Assembly (NCBI GenBank): GCA_965222175.1
Contig: OZ244938.1
Span: 682,001 to 746,000 of the forward strand
Length of the DNA stretch: 64,000 nt
DNA from: NORP240 sp965222175
Lineage (GTDB): Bacteria > Pseudomonadota > Gammaproteobacteria > Pseudomonadales > Pseudohongiellaceae
Direction: 5' to 3'
In this document: positions 44,237 to 53,451 of the stretch, piece after piece
Layout of the letters: each line of letters begins with the position of its first letter
Position numbering within the stretch: position 1 is the stretch's first letter
Made by a program: the position numbers and the translations under genes
Notes under the pieces: model-generated
Database searches by the model: none
What the model saw: the letters and a program-made list of their open reading frames with translations, nothing else
What the model was told of the DNA's origin: nothing

Positions 44237-44440
44237 TTGTTCCTCCTTGTACGATATATGGACTAGTTATTCCGCTTGGAGCAATTGTTGATACTGTCTG
44301 CGATGCGCCATTGTAAAGAGGGGGCACTATCTCGAGACATCTTTGACTTCTCGTATCTGATCTATACGCCACAGCATCCTACTGAAACAGCGTAACCGTC
44401 CGGCAAACCCATCTTGTCACCTCCGCCCGATCCGCCGATA

Positions 44441-44466
44441 GTGTCCACCTATTTTTAAGTGGACAC
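44441..44466 (+). promoter_or_regulatory. Hairpin in the IS66 leader
   Basis: GTGTCCAC (44441-44448) and GTGGACAC (44459-44466) are perfect inverted repeats with a 10-nt loop, ending 4 bp before the tnpA ATG at 44471. In RNA the stem would cover the ribosome-binding region, which could restrict transposase translation. This is inference from position. Confidence 0.6.
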
Positions 44467-44470
44467 CATC

Positions 44471-44842
44471 ATGAACGAGTTAAGCGTATTCGCCACACCT
44501 GTTAAGCGTCGAAGGTTTACGCCGGAGTTTAAACACAGGATCGTTGCAGCTTGCAAAGAACCCGGTGCGTCGGTTGCAAGGGTCGCCAGGGAACACGACG
44601 TTAATGCCAACTTGGTCCATAAGTGGATTCGTCAGGCCAAAGCGAACACGTTACCGGCGGTCACACCAGCTTTTGTAGCACTGCCGGTCAATTCAGTGCA
44701 AGCGTCACGACCTGGTCCGGGTAGCGGAGCGGACGAGCGTATCCAGCTGGAGATTCCCTTCCGTCAACAATCGATCAAAGTGAGTTGGCCAGTCTCTCAG
44801 TCGGATCGTTGTCTGGCGCTGCTGCGTGAACTGCTACAGTGA
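44471..44842 (+). CDS. tnpA: IS66 TnpA (helix-turn-helix accessory protein)
   Basis: 123 residues from the ATG at 44471; a GTG at 44459 lies inside the leader hairpin. It has the Tn3/IS66-type HTH: 'RRRFTPEFKHRIVAACKEPG' and 'SVARVAREHDVNANLVHKWI'. Its role in IS66 is accessory to transposition. It overlaps tnpB by 4 bp (GTGA). Confidence 0.92.
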   Translation: MNELSVFATPVKRRRFTPEFKHRIVAACKEPGASVARVAREHDVNANLVHKWIRQAKANTLPAVTPAFVALPVNSVQASRPGPGSGADERIQLEIPFRQQSIKVSWPVSQSDRCLALLRELLQ

Positions 44843-45174
44843 TCCGCATTGACGAGATCTGGTTGGCCACCGAACCGCTGGATATGCGCGCCGGACCGGA
44901 CAAGGCGCTGGCCCGGGTAGTCCAGGTGTTTGGCAGTGCCAGACCCCATTGCGCTTATGCTTTTACCAACAAGCGCGCCAACCGCATGAAGGTGCTGGTG
45001 CATGATGGCCTTGGGCTCTGGCTGTGTGCTCGACGCCTGAACCGGGGCAAGTTCCACTGGGCCGAACCCTGGCGCGGCAAGCACCTTGTTGTGGATGAAG
45101 AGCAACTTCAGGCGCTGGTTCAGGGGCTGCCGTGGCAGCGCCTCGGTGAGGCGAGCGTCATTCGTGCTTTGTAG
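44839..45174 (+). CDS. tnpB: IS66 TnpB (Orf2-like accessory protein)
   Basis: 111 residues, GTG start. Family text: 'IDEIWLATEPLDMRAGPDKA' (the family has DMRKGIDGL here), 'HCAYAFTNKRANRMKVLVHD' and 'GLWLCARRLNRGKFHWAE'. IS66 elements need TnpB together with TnpA and TnpC for transposition. Complete. Confidence 0.93.
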   Translation: MIRIDEIWLATEPLDMRAGPDKALARVVQVFGSARPHCAYAFTNKRANRMKVLVHDGLGLWLCARRLNRGKFHWAEPWRGKHLVVDEEQLQALVQGLPWQRLGEASVIRAL

Positions 45175-45231
45175 TGAATGCCGGGCCCCGTTTGTGTCGC
45201 ACTGACCGCCCATCGATGGCATACTTGGTCC

Positions 45232-46830
45232 ATGTCACATCCCGACGTGAGCCAGCTTAATGCCGAGCAACTACGAGCCCTGACTGCCTCGTTGTTCTCG
45301 CGCCTCGCCGAGCAGGAATCGTTGCTAAAAACACTGAAACAGCGGGAAGAAAACCTGCAACAGCAAGCGGATCATGCTACTCGCCTTGAGCATCGCAACC
45401 GCTTTCTTGAAACACTCAATGCAAAACTGACCCACGAAATGGCGTTACTCAAACGCCACCGATTCGGCAAACACAGTGAACAACTGAACGTTCTGCAACG
45501 CACTCTCCTGGAAGATATCGTTGACGCCGACGTGGGCGGCATCGAGGCGGAGTTGGAGGCGGCGCAGGCTGACCCGCTCTCACAGACCAAGCCAAAACAG
45601 CAACCCAAGCGTGTGGCGCTGCCACCGGAGTTGCCGCGCTGGCTGATTGAGCACGAGCCGGACAACACCCGGTGCCAGTGTGGCTGTCAGCTCCAGCGGA
45701 TTGGCGAGGACGTCAGTGAGAAGCTGGACTATACCCCCGGCGAGTTTACCGTTGAGCGGCACGTCCGTGGCAAATGGGTGTGTAAAGACTGCGAAACGCT
45801 GGTTCAGGCCCCGGTACCTGCGCACGTAATCGACAAAGGGCTGCCCACTACCGGCCTGCTGGCTCAGGTGCTGGTGGCCAAGTACGCCGATCACCTGCCG
45901 CTGTACCGTCAGGAAAAGATCTTTGAGCGAGCCGGGCTGGCCATTCCCCGTTCCACGCTGGCCGAATGGGTAGGCCGCTGCGGTGTGGCGTTGCAGCCCC
46001 TAGCTGATGCCTTACGCGAGACCATCCTGAGCCACCCAGTGGTTCATGCAGACGAGACGCCGGTGCCGATGCTGTCGCCGGGCAAGAAGAAAACCCACCG
46101 CGCCTATATCTGGGCCTACTGCACAACGCACAATGCCCAGACCCGGGCAGTGGTCTATGACTTTGCGCCCAGCCGTGCCGGGGAACATGCCCGGGCCTTC
46201 CTGGGCGACTGGCAGGGCAAACTGGTCTGTGACGACTACAGCGGCTACAAAGCCGGCTTCGGTCAGGGTATCACCGAGATCGGTTGTATGGCCCATGCCC
46301 GGCGCAAGTTCTTTGAGCTGCACGCTGCCAACAAGAGCACCCTGGCGGCCAGTGCGCTGGAGACCATCGGTCAGCTGTACGAAATAGAGCGCCAGGCCAG
46401 GGATCTGGATGACGAGCAACGGTATCGATTAAGGCAGCAACGAGCTGGGCCACTTCTGGATACCTTCCATACCTTGCTGCTGGCGCAGCGGCAAAAGGTG
46501 CCGGAGGGTTCGGCCATAGCCAGAGCTATCGATTACAGTCTGAAGCGCTGGCGCGCGTTGACTCGCTACCTGGAAGATGGCGCGGTGCCTATCGACAACA
46601 ACTGGGTCGAGAATCAGATCCGCCCATGGGCGTTAGGTCGTTCCAACTGGCTGTTCGCCGGATCGCTGCGCAGCGGTCAGCGCGCGGCTGCTGTGATGAG
46701 TCTGATACAGTCAGCCCGGATGAACGGGCTTGACCCCTACGTCTATCTGAAGGATGCCATGGCCAGGCTACCGACTCAGAAGGCCAGTCGCATTAATGAC
46801 CTATTGCCACATAACTGGCTACCGGAATAG
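45232..46830 (+). CDS. tnpC: IS66 TnpC transposase
   Basis: 532 residues from the ATG at 45232; the frame extends 18 codons upstream without need. There is an N-terminal leucine-zipper-like region (EQLRALTASLFSRLAEQE), a zinc-binding module with paired cysteines ('NTRCQCGCQLQ' and 'KWVCKDCETL'), and the DDE core: HADETPVPM, DDYSGYKAGF, and NWVENQIRPWALGRSNWLFA. A C-terminal motif 'VYLKDAMARLPTQKASRIND' is typical. Apparently intact. Confidence 0.95.
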   Translation: MSHPDVSQLNAEQLRALTASLFSRLAEQESLLKTLKQREENLQQQADHATRLEHRNRFLETLNAKLTHEMALLKRHRFGKHSEQLNVLQRTLLEDIVDADVGGIEAELEAAQADPLSQTKPKQQPKRVALPPELPRWLIEHEPDNTRCQCGCQLQRIGEDVSEKLDYTPGEFTVERHVRGKWVCKDCETLVQAPVPAHVIDKGLPTTGLLAQVLVAKYADHLPLYRQEKIFERAGLAIPRSTLAEWVGRCGVALQPLADALRETILSHPVVHADETPVPMLSPGKKKTHRAYIWAYCTTHNAQTRAVVYDFAPSRAGEHARAFLGDWQGKLVCDDYSGYKAGFGQGITEIGCMAHARRKFFELHAANKSTLAASALETIGQLYEIERQARDLDDEQRYRLRQQRAGPLLDTFHTLLLAQRQKVPEGSAIARAIDYSLKRWRALTRYLEDGAVPIDNNWVENQIRPWALGRSNWLFAGSLRSGQRAAAVMSLIQSARMNGLDPYVYLKDAMARLPTQKASRINDLLPHNWLPE

Positions 46831-46855
46831 CAAGACGTGATGGCCGGACGCTTAC

Positions 46856-47177
46856 GAAACAGCGGCCCTCTCACTATAATTAAAATGCAGTAAGTGTCGC
46901 CGAGCGAGCAAGCAAACTCACGTGAAAATATTTACCGGAAGTCTGAGCGACGTTCCCGAAACAGTACATTACTACCGGTTTCGGCTTAATAGCAGACATT
47001 AAGAAGAGAGCATCTGGCTTCGAATCATCTTCTCGCAGAATTCACGTGACAGAAAACGCGAGACTACGATGCTTCGAATAAGTTGTTGGTGTCCCCACTA
47101 TCTGTGTAAGCTAGATGCTTTTCAGGCCGTAGTCGGGAATCATAACGCCCTGATTATAGAGTAAACTGCTTAGCAAT
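46856..47177. other. Non-coding flank of the IS66 element
   Basis: 322 bp with no gene. It holds one of the best copies of the degenerate repeat (46978-47002, GTTTCGGCTTAATAGCAGAC). Confidence 0.5.
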
Positions 47178-47726
47178 TTATCCTTGATTGAACTGATAGC
47201 TATATTCTTCGATGATGGCTTCGTAGGCACAGAACGACAATTTTTCATCTAATATAAAACTTATAAGATCTTCAACATTATCGGAAAGCTCCAAGATACG
47301 ACGCTTATTGATTCGAATGTCAATTCTATGGCATGGGTTGGAATCTACGTTTTCACCATCTTTATATAAAAAGTACAGATTTACAGACCCCAACTCAACG
47401 GGAATCCAACCATCTCGATACTTAAATTCATCGCCAACACTAAAACTACCTTTTATAGAATTCAATACTAAGAATGTGGACGTAGTATTATTTCTAGACT
47501 GGAGCCTTTCCCAGGCAGGGCTTTCTCTCCAATTAATAGCATCCTTATGAAAGCTATCAATCTCGTCTGTTAATTGACCATATGAAATTATGCCGCCGAC
47601 TTTCTTCGCTATGACGATATCCGTTGCCTGCCTCAGATCCTTAGGTAAATCTTTTGGGTCATATTCGAATGCCCATCCTTTTATGCAGAAGGATAAAGCT
47701 ATAAACATCCAAAATGAATATTTCAT
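47178..47726 (-). CDS. Secreted orphan protein, AT-rich gene
   Basis: 182 residues from the ATG at 47726, which gives a signal peptide (MKYSFWMFIALSFCIKGWAF); 18 upstream codons are in frame but lack a signal. The mature domain contains 'LPKDLRQATDIVIAKKVGGI', 'NTTSTFLVLNSIKGSFSVGD' and 'GWIPVELGSVNLYFLYKDGE'. This pattern (a substance released as secreted domain with repeating V-strands and K-G-x-x-x-G-D) resembles small extracytoplasmic proteins of unknown function. GC is clearly below the window average, suggesting acquisition. Function unknown. Confidence 0.65.
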   Translation of the reverse strand: MKYSFWMFIALSFCIKGWAFEYDPKDLPKDLRQATDIVIAKKVGGIISYGQLTDEIDSFHKDAINWRESPAWERLQSRNNTTSTFLVLNSIKGSFSVGDEFKYRDGWIPVELGSVNLYFLYKDGENVDSNPCHRIDIRINKRRILELSDNVEDLISFILDEKLSFCAYEAIIEEYSYQFNQG

Positions 47727-48106
47727 CTTCAATACCTTATGGTAGCTAACAAATCTCAAGAAGGGTTTTAGACCAACCAATATATCAGAATTACTTTACC
47801 AATTCTCCGGAAAAAATAGGCTGGTACTAAATCACAAATGTTACTAAAGTGGAGCTCGCCTTTGTACAAAACAACTTCAGCTATGGGTTCTTTGCTGCCG
47901 GTCTCCGGACCATCGATGAAAGTCGGCTTTCATGATAGCGGAAGTAGCCTTAGGCTGCCTCTAATGCCGAAAACGGCCTAAAAGCAGATGTTAAAAATGT
48001 TCTTTAACGCCTACTTAAGCGGAAAAATATAGCTTGCCAAAATGTTGAACGTAGCAAAAAATGCCAGCTATATTTTTTCCGTTTGAATTTTTTTTCAGTT
48101 GTTTTT
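47727..48106. other. Non-coding stretch
   Basis: 380 bp without a gene. It contains a degenerate repeat copy (47966-47992, AAACGGCCTAAAAGCAGATG) and a poly-T rich region at its right end, next to the stop of the following minus-strand gene. Confidence 0.5.
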
Positions 48107-48703
48107 TTATCTTATTAAAAAATATATATAAGCTGACAATAACGACATAAATAGCCCCATAACAATATATAAAATTGATGTCGTATTATTTGGCTTAATA
48201 GAGTTGGCTAAATAATATTCATTTATATTCGAAACCAATTTCGATAATAATTCTTTATCCTTTGATCTATTCAATTTTAATTGGCCTGTACCAATCCAGC
48301 TTTGGATAGCAATTTGAACGTCTACATTTATGTCTGTCAGCCTAATTAGTGAAAGTTGCTCCTCAAATTGAATTTTGTTTTTGTTTAGTGAGTAATGTAG
48401 AGCACTTCTAAATGAATCATCAGTAATACCTATTGCCATAAAGCCCTGCATTTGAATCCACATAAAAGTTAATAGACCGACTAACATTAACGGACTAATG
48501 TAAAAGATTAATCCCATATCGCCAGTAGACATCAAGAGCCTTTCAAGCGACATAACAAATTGAGGAGAAAAAGCTAACAGCATAAATATAAAGAAAATCT
48601 TTGATGACAATAACAAAGGCCTCTTTGAGGCTATAATTTTAATGCCAATATATAAAAAGAATATTGCAATAAAAGCAAAAATCAGTGGAGAATAAATATT
48701 CAA
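48107..48703 (-). CDS. Orphan membrane protein, AT-rich gene
   Basis: 198 residues with four predicted membrane helices: residues 5-25 (LIFAFIAIFFLYIGIKII), 32-50, 63-90 and a C-terminal one at about 178-197 (ILYIVMGLFMSLLSAYIYFL). Between them is a soluble helical segment ('KIQFEEQLSLIRLTDINVDV'). Codon use is strongly AT-biased compared with the core genes. No family recognised; the gene stands alone. Confidence 0.6.
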   Translation of the reverse strand: MNIYSPLIFAFIAIFFLYIGIKIIASKRPLLLSSKIFFIFMLLAFSPQFVMSLERLLMSTGDMGLIFYISPLMLVGLLTFMWIQMQGFMAIGITDDSFRSALHYSLNKNKIQFEEQLSLIRLTDINVDVQIAIQSWIGTGQLKLNRSKDKELLSKLVSNINEYYLANSIKPNNTTSILYIVMGLFMSLLSAYIYFLIR

Positions 48704-48800
48704 AATAACACTCTGTGTTGACTAAAAGCTAACAATTGCATAACACACTCTTTATCCGTTAATGCATTATAACTACCATCTCGCTCTTTTCCTAAAACGA

Positions 48801-48823
48801 CTGCTTCGGGTTCAAAGCGGACG
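48801..48823 (+). repeat. Degenerate 'TCGGCTTAAAAGCGGAC' repeat, copy 7
   Basis: CTGCTTCGGGTTCAAAGCGG then ACG, between the membrane-protein gene and the next family member. Confidence 0.4.
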
Positions 48824-48938
48824 CCGAGACTATGTCATCCAGTTGTCGCAGAATAAACAACAGCCGACATTGACACGGTTTTGTTGGAGGACTTCTTACC
48901 GCCTCGGCCAAGAGAAGAAATTTCAATTCAGCAAAACT

Positions 48939-49958
48939 CTAATTGTTATCTACCTCTAGTCTGCGGGCGCCAGCTAGACTTCCCGGCATCGAGTAATTAC
49001 CTTCATGGCATGCATACTCATAAAGCTGACCGTCTATGGCGTGAAAGCTAAGCTCGGCTGTCCAGGGTTGACTGTACAGGTCAGAATCTTCCACCGTAAA
49101 GCGGTAAACAATTTCCGTGTCAGAGTAACGACTGAAACGCTCAGTTACTTTGCCATATCTCGTGATCGCTGTAGAGCTTTGTTGCATTTGCTGAGGATTG
49201 ACATTGATAGTTTCCACTACCAGGGCACCATCTTCGTACCAGCCTACAGAGTCTCCCATGTATTGCTGTAAGACCGCCGGACGGCGATTGGCCCGCGCTT
49301 CTTCGGCCGAACTGAACGTGGGGATGATTCGCGCATCATGCATTTGTTCCACATTTATCATCATGTAATCATCGGTTTGTACGAATTGATAATTGTTATT
49401 ATACAAACCGCTCTGCATCGCCGGACCGGCTTTACCTTCAGAAAGAATACAACGCTCCGACAGGGGCAGGGCCTCGGGGCCGTCAGCGTTGCCGACGCCG
49501 GTAACGTATCTGCTGCCGAAACTGGTACGCTTGAAATCTGTGGTAGGATTTTCCAGTAGCGGGACTTGTCCGTTCTCCGGATCAATTATGTAAGACGTAC
49601 GATACTCGCCCTTGACCAGAGCCAGATTGGAGCCGGGATCGACCCAGAAATGATTGTACGCCCTGCTGCCGAAGTCATCTGCGCCCACGGCAGGTGTGTT
49701 ATTAACTCCATCACCTTCATCAAAGCCTCCTTCTATACCACCAATCGGTATGCCGGCTGCAATGACCAGGGCTTCCTCCGGAGTCACTACCAGTGATTCC
49801 ACTCCACTCCGGCGCGTTAGATTGGTTAACGATGCATTGGACCAAACGCCTTCCAAATCAGGCCGCATTGCGTTTTGGCCCAGCGCGCTGGAACATGCCA
49901 GAGTGGTGCATAGCAGCACTGCTCCGAATTGGTCGGTGTGCTTTATCAGATATGCCAT
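48939..49958 (-). CDS. Secreted protein of the 'PDLQGVW' family, copy B
   Basis: 339 residues with a signal peptide (FGAVLLCTTLACSSALGQ). Motifs run in the same order as copy A: 'MRPDLEGVWSNASLTNLTRR', 'NHFWVDPGSNLALVKGEYRT', 'LPLSERCILSEGKAGPAM', 'MINVEQMHDARIIPTF', 'GWYEDGALVVETINV' and 'GQLYEYACHEGNYSM'. It is intact, whereas a 141-bp copy of its 3' end survives at 43531-43671. Function unknown; the shared cysteines suggest a periplasmic fold with one disulfide. Confidence 0.85.
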   Translation of the reverse strand: MAYLIKHTDQFGAVLLCTTLACSSALGQNAMRPDLEGVWSNASLTNLTRRSGVESLVVTPEEALVIAAGIPIGGIEGGFDEGDGVNNTPAVGADDFGSRAYNHFWVDPGSNLALVKGEYRTSYIIDPENGQVPLLENPTTDFKRTSFGSRYVTGVGNADGPEALPLSERCILSEGKAGPAMQSGLYNNNYQFVQTDDYMMINVEQMHDARIIPTFSSAEEARANRRPAVLQQYMGDSVGWYEDGALVVETINVNPQQMQQSSTAITRYGKVTERFSRYSDTEIVYRFTVEDSDLYSQPWTAELSFHAIDGQLYEYACHEGNYSMPGSLAGARRLEVDNN

Positions 49959-50110
49959 TTGCTACGTCCCTGGGTTTTGTCCGTCGGTGAATCTCGGGGA
50001 CAGTGACCCTAATCGCGATTCATGAAATAGTGACCTCAAGTCACGGCTCCATATATACCAGAATGAGGATGAACTTGTCAGTACTCTTGGCAAGGTTAAT
50101 CAGAGGGTCC

Positions 50111-50668
50111 CTAATTAGCGCTAACTCCAAACGCGATTGGATAGTCGCCTCTTGTTTCAAAACCTTCGTCTTCAAGAACTTTAAGAATAAATTCTGTTTT
50201 TCCATTCAGATAATCTAATCGGTTCTTGCCCACTTGTTCAGCCAATCTTTTCTTCAGTGATGCATACGCTTTCATGAGTTTGTCATTTTTCCGTAAGGCA
50301 TCTCGGAACGCCAGTGTATTTATATAGTGCCGTGACTCTAATTCCGCAAGAGAGACATGGTGGCGACGCAGTCCTTGAATAGTGCGCGGAAAGTAATGCC
50401 TATCTGGAAGTTCGTCGTCTGGGCGATACAAAAACCCAAGATTTTTAAGTGCTGGAGTAAGTTGTAAACTCTGTTCGAAGTCTTTGATCCCTACCAATAT
50501 ATCTATAATAGGTTTTGCGTCGAGACCTGGCACTGAAGTACTACCAACGTGATTCACCGTAAGCATAGAGTCACCACAAATTGATTTCAGTTCGGCCCGA
50601 ACACTTTCGAATTCTACCGCCCAGGCAGGATCGTAGCGAAAAATTTCTATTTCACGTCCGACTTTCAT
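50111..50668 (-). CDS. GrpB-family protein
   Basis: 185 residues from the ATG at 50668; upstream in-frame codons lack support. It matches the GrpB (UPF0157) family: 'IEIFRYDPAWAVEFESVRAE', the nucleotidyltransferase-like 'VNHVGSTSVPGLDAKPIIDI', 'DRHYFPRT' and 'HHVSLAELESRHYINTLAFR'. The fold is related to nucleotidyltransferases. Function is not established. Confidence 0.9.
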   Translation of the reverse strand: MKVGREIEIFRYDPAWAVEFESVRAELKSICGDSMLTVNHVGSTSVPGLDAKPIIDILVGIKDFEQSLQLTPALKNLGFLYRPDDELPDRHYFPRTIQGLRRHHVSLAELESRHYINTLAFRDALRKNDKLMKAYASLKKRLAEQVGKNRLDYLNGKTEFILKVLEDEGFETRGDYPIAFGVSAN

Positions 50669-50788
50669 TCCTATTGAGCCACTCGGTTGCACCTGAACTT
50701 TTCCTCGCAATTATTCAACCAATGATGGCGTAAATTTGCGGCCAGGAGCCGACATCAAAATTACTGTATTTTACTCTGACCCCAATTA

Positions 50789-51814
50789 TCAGGTCATCAA
50801 CACCCACATCGGTCTGTTGCCACCTTCGTAGGTTTCCATAGGGATCAGTTCGCCGCTGCCCTGGTCAATTTGATATGAAGCGATTCGGCCTGAGTCCAAT
50901 CCAGCGACATAGACAAAGCGACCCAACGGATCAACATTGAAGGCCCGAGGCACAGGCTCGGTAGCAACCCAACCCGTCGCGGTCAGTCGGCCAGTGGCAT
51001 CATCAACACCGAAGCTGGCGACACTGTTGTGGCCGCGGTTCGGGGCATAAAGAAACTTTCCGGAAGGTGTTATTTGAATCTGTGAGCAAGTGTTTGGTTC
51101 CTTGTATCCTTCTGGCAGGGTGGAAATGGTCTGAAATGGTGCCAGCGTACCTAAAGTCGTGTCCATTCGATAGGCCGTAACGCTGCAACCCTGTTCGTCA
51201 GAAAAGTAGACGGCATTCAATGACGGATGAAAAACAAGCGCACGCGGTCCCAAATACGCGTCTGGGGAATGTCGCGGTGGGTCGTTAGCAGTCAGGCGGC
51301 CTGTGGTTTGGTCAAACCTGAACTGGAAAATAGCATTAGGCCCACGGTTGGCGATGTGAGGTACAAACGCGAAGCGGTTCGAGGCATCAGTCTGGATGGC
51401 GTGCGCCCCGTGCGAAGTGTATCGCCATTCCACTGGAGGGAAAGTGGCTGCACCGTCATTTCCCACCGCGTGGACTGCCGCAGTGCTTTGGTAGTAGTAC
51501 GCCGAGAGTACGAATCGGCCGCTGCGGTCGGTTGCCACATACACCGGCTCACCCTGCAACGGCACGTCACCTATAAGCGATAGCCCGCCGTTGGAGCGGT
51601 CGATTCGGTAGCTGGACAGCTGCTGACTGGCTCTACGACCAACATGGAGTACGCTTTTGTCCGGACTGATAGCCAGCGGTGCCGGTCCACCCTCGATAGC
51701 TACATCCTCTTGCCAATGTAACTGACCGCTAGCCGGGTCCACGGTGAAGATTGAGATCTTGTCGTCATCCTGGAAGCTGACATACATGTGAATAGTTGTT
51801 TGCTGATCAGCCAT
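50789..51814 (-). CDS. Lactonase-family seven-bladed beta-propeller
   Basis: 341 residues, no signal peptide. Repeats of the 6-phosphogluconolactonase (YbhE/Pgl) type are clear: 'ISIFTVDPASGQLHWQEDVA', 'PLAISPDKSVLHVGRRASQQ', 'LSSYRIDRSNGGLSLIGDVP', 'GPRALVFHPSLNAVYFSDEQ' and 'AFNVDPLGRFVYVAGLDSGR'. AAGGTGA precedes the start. Homologues hydrolyse sugar lactones, but many members are unassigned. Confidence 0.88.
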   Translation of the reverse strand: MADQQTTIHMYVSFQDDDKISIFTVDPASGQLHWQEDVAIEGGPAPLAISPDKSVLHVGRRASQQLSSYRIDRSNGGLSLIGDVPLQGEPVYVATDRSGRFVLSAYYYQSTAAVHAVGNDGAATFPPVEWRYTSHGAHAIQTDASNRFAFVPHIANRGPNAIFQFRFDQTTGRLTANDPPRHSPDAYLGPRALVFHPSLNAVYFSDEQGCSVTAYRMDTTLGTLAPFQTISTLPEGYKEPNTCSQIQITPSGKFLYAPNRGHNSVASFGVDDATGRLTATGWVATEPVPRAFNVDPLGRFVYVAGLDSGRIASYQIDQGSGELIPMETYEGGNRPMWVLMT

Positions 51815-51984
51815 TAGTCACCTTGTTCTTATTTTAATCTGGACTTATAGCGCCCTTGATAATAGGAGCAACGCGAGCTGCCTCCTTAACAATTTTTAAC
51901 GCAAGCATTCTGGTGGCAATGGCTGATTTCGGCCAAGAGCGGTCATAAACTTCTTGAATATCGCTTAACAATTGAGGCTGACGC

Positions 51985-53280
51985 TTATTGATCGGGCATG
52001 CCAAACCGCTGATAGAAGTCTCCAAGAGGAATCGTAAAATCCTCGGCTTGATAAAACTCCTCATCGCTCATTTCAGGCTGTTCCCATTCTCGATACCAGT
52101 CAGCATACGATTCAAGGTCTTCCGAGTAGACATTGTAATGCGTTGAATAGGTCCTAACTTGTAAGCGGGGATTCTCGCTTCCCAGGTAAAACGTTAATTC
52201 CCTGTACCAGCCGTCTCCGACACCGGGCACGCGACCGGCCCCGCGACCTGTCGCAGCAGGCGGTTGCCCTGCATCCATAGCAACCTGACCTCTTATCTGG
52301 TAGTCAGCCAGCATCTGGATGACTTCATTTCCGGCGTCATTTTCATCAATGCGAAGGGATTGCCCGGGTTGATGGCCGCATAACAGGAGAAGTATCTGGT
52401 CATTTTTGCTGATGAATTTCTCCCAGATTTCCTCAGCATAGTTGTTATGTTCAGGATCAAGTAATGCCAGGTCCATGTTGTTACTGGGCCTGCGTTCACC
52501 CCGCGCACTCAGATAGTCATGCGTACTGATAATCGCTGGCACGCCTGGGTATTGATCCAATACCGACTGCGCCCACACTAAAACCTCGTCGCCAGCTTGC
52601 ATTTCAAAGGCCAAATGCAAAAAGCGATAGCCTCCCGCGGAAAACAACTGAACACTACTACTCCCTCCGTTGTACCCACCGATGTACCAGTCCTTGTCGC
52701 GGAAGAACTCGCTATCGCTTCCAAATATACGTGTGAAATTAGTCAGCCCCCCAATGTGGAACATCACTGGAGAATCTGATAATCCGTCTGGATCAGGATT
52801 TTCCATCGCCCTCCAGGCATCGTAATCATGATTTCCTGGGGCAACTCCAAACGGGATGCCTGACTGTTCGATAATTCTGTAACCCTCGATGGCTTTAGGG
52901 ATTTCAAAATTAACCGTCATCTCAGGGTTTACAAATCTATTTGTAACAGGGCTGACTAACTCCGGGCCGACGCCCCTGGCAAGGTGCGCTGGATCTGTGT
53001 CGCTGAAGACGTGTTGCCAGACATCACCAACAGAAGCTACGAACTCAATATCCCCCCCATTCGATCTGCTTTTACTTGCGATGTATCTCATCTGGGTAAT
53101 AAACAGATCCGCACTGTCCAACGCGAAACCTTCAGAGGTTTGTAGCTCGAAATCCAGGTATTGTTGAGTGTCAGGGATCATTGCGACGGTAAAGCTCTGT
53201 TCCTGAGCAATGACAATAAACGAACTTGAGTAGCTTGCGATTAGGAGGAAAAGCAGGTGTGCTGGCCGATTGATTAACAT
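51985..53280 (-). CDS. Secreted calcineurin-like metallophosphoesterase
   Basis: 431 residues from the ATG at 53280, giving a signal peptide (HLLFLLIASYSSSFIVIAQE) with AAGGA upstream. Metal-binding motifs appear in order: VAMIPDTQQY (D-x-Q in place of D-x-H), ASVGDVWQH, APGNHDYDAW, ISTHDYLS and LLCGHQPGQS. The class includes exported phosphodiesterases and phosphatases; the substrate is unknown. A Gly/Arg-rich loop (GRGAGRVPGVGDG) follows. Confidence 0.9.
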   Translation of the reverse strand: MLINRPAHLLFLLIASYSSSFIVIAQEQSFTVAMIPDTQQYLDFELQTSEGFALDSADLFITQMRYIASKSRSNGGDIEFVASVGDVWQHVFSDTDPAHLARGVGPELVSPVTNRFVNPEMTVNFEIPKAIEGYRIIEQSGIPFGVAPGNHDYDAWRAMENPDPDGLSDSPVMFHIGGLTNFTRIFGSDSEFFRDKDWYIGGYNGGSSSVQLFSAGGYRFLHLAFEMQAGDEVLVWAQSVLDQYPGVPAIISTHDYLSARGERRPSNNMDLALLDPEHNNYAEEIWEKFISKNDQILLLLCGHQPGQSLRIDENDAGNEVIQMLADYQIRGQVAMDAGQPPAATGRGAGRVPGVGDGWYRELTFYLGSENPRLQVRTYSTHYNVYSEDLESYADWYREWEQPEMSDEEFYQAEDFTIPLGDFYQRFGMPDQ

Positions 53281-53451
53281 GCCAAATTCCTTATTGTTAT
53301 TGTTGCAAGCCATCAATGATTCATGGCCGGGCCATGGAATTATGCAGTAGTTTATAATAATTGCATACGGAATCTTCAGCGAAGGCCAACCTTGGCAAGT
53401 TCAATTCGGAAATCTTGCCTTTCAAGGAAGCTGCCGGCCAGAATCGGACAT

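Larger units (their letters stand above)
44384..46863 (+). mobile_element. IS66-family insertion sequence with 8-bp target duplication
   Basis: The element spans 44392-46855 (2464 bp) and is flanked by GAAACAGC at 44384-44391 and 46856-46863. The ends start with the family GTAA and share GTAA.CGTCCGGC.......TCTTG as inverted repeats. Three genes tnpA-tnpB-tnpC are complete. An 8-bp duplication is the rule for IS66. Confidence 0.95.

Noticed and set aside
51834..52064. Minus-strand ORF of 76 codons overlapping the end of the metallophosphoesterase gene
   Set aside because: Its first third lies inside the real gene in another frame; the rest (SDIQEVYDRSWPKSAIATRM) might be a small relic, but I cannot support it.
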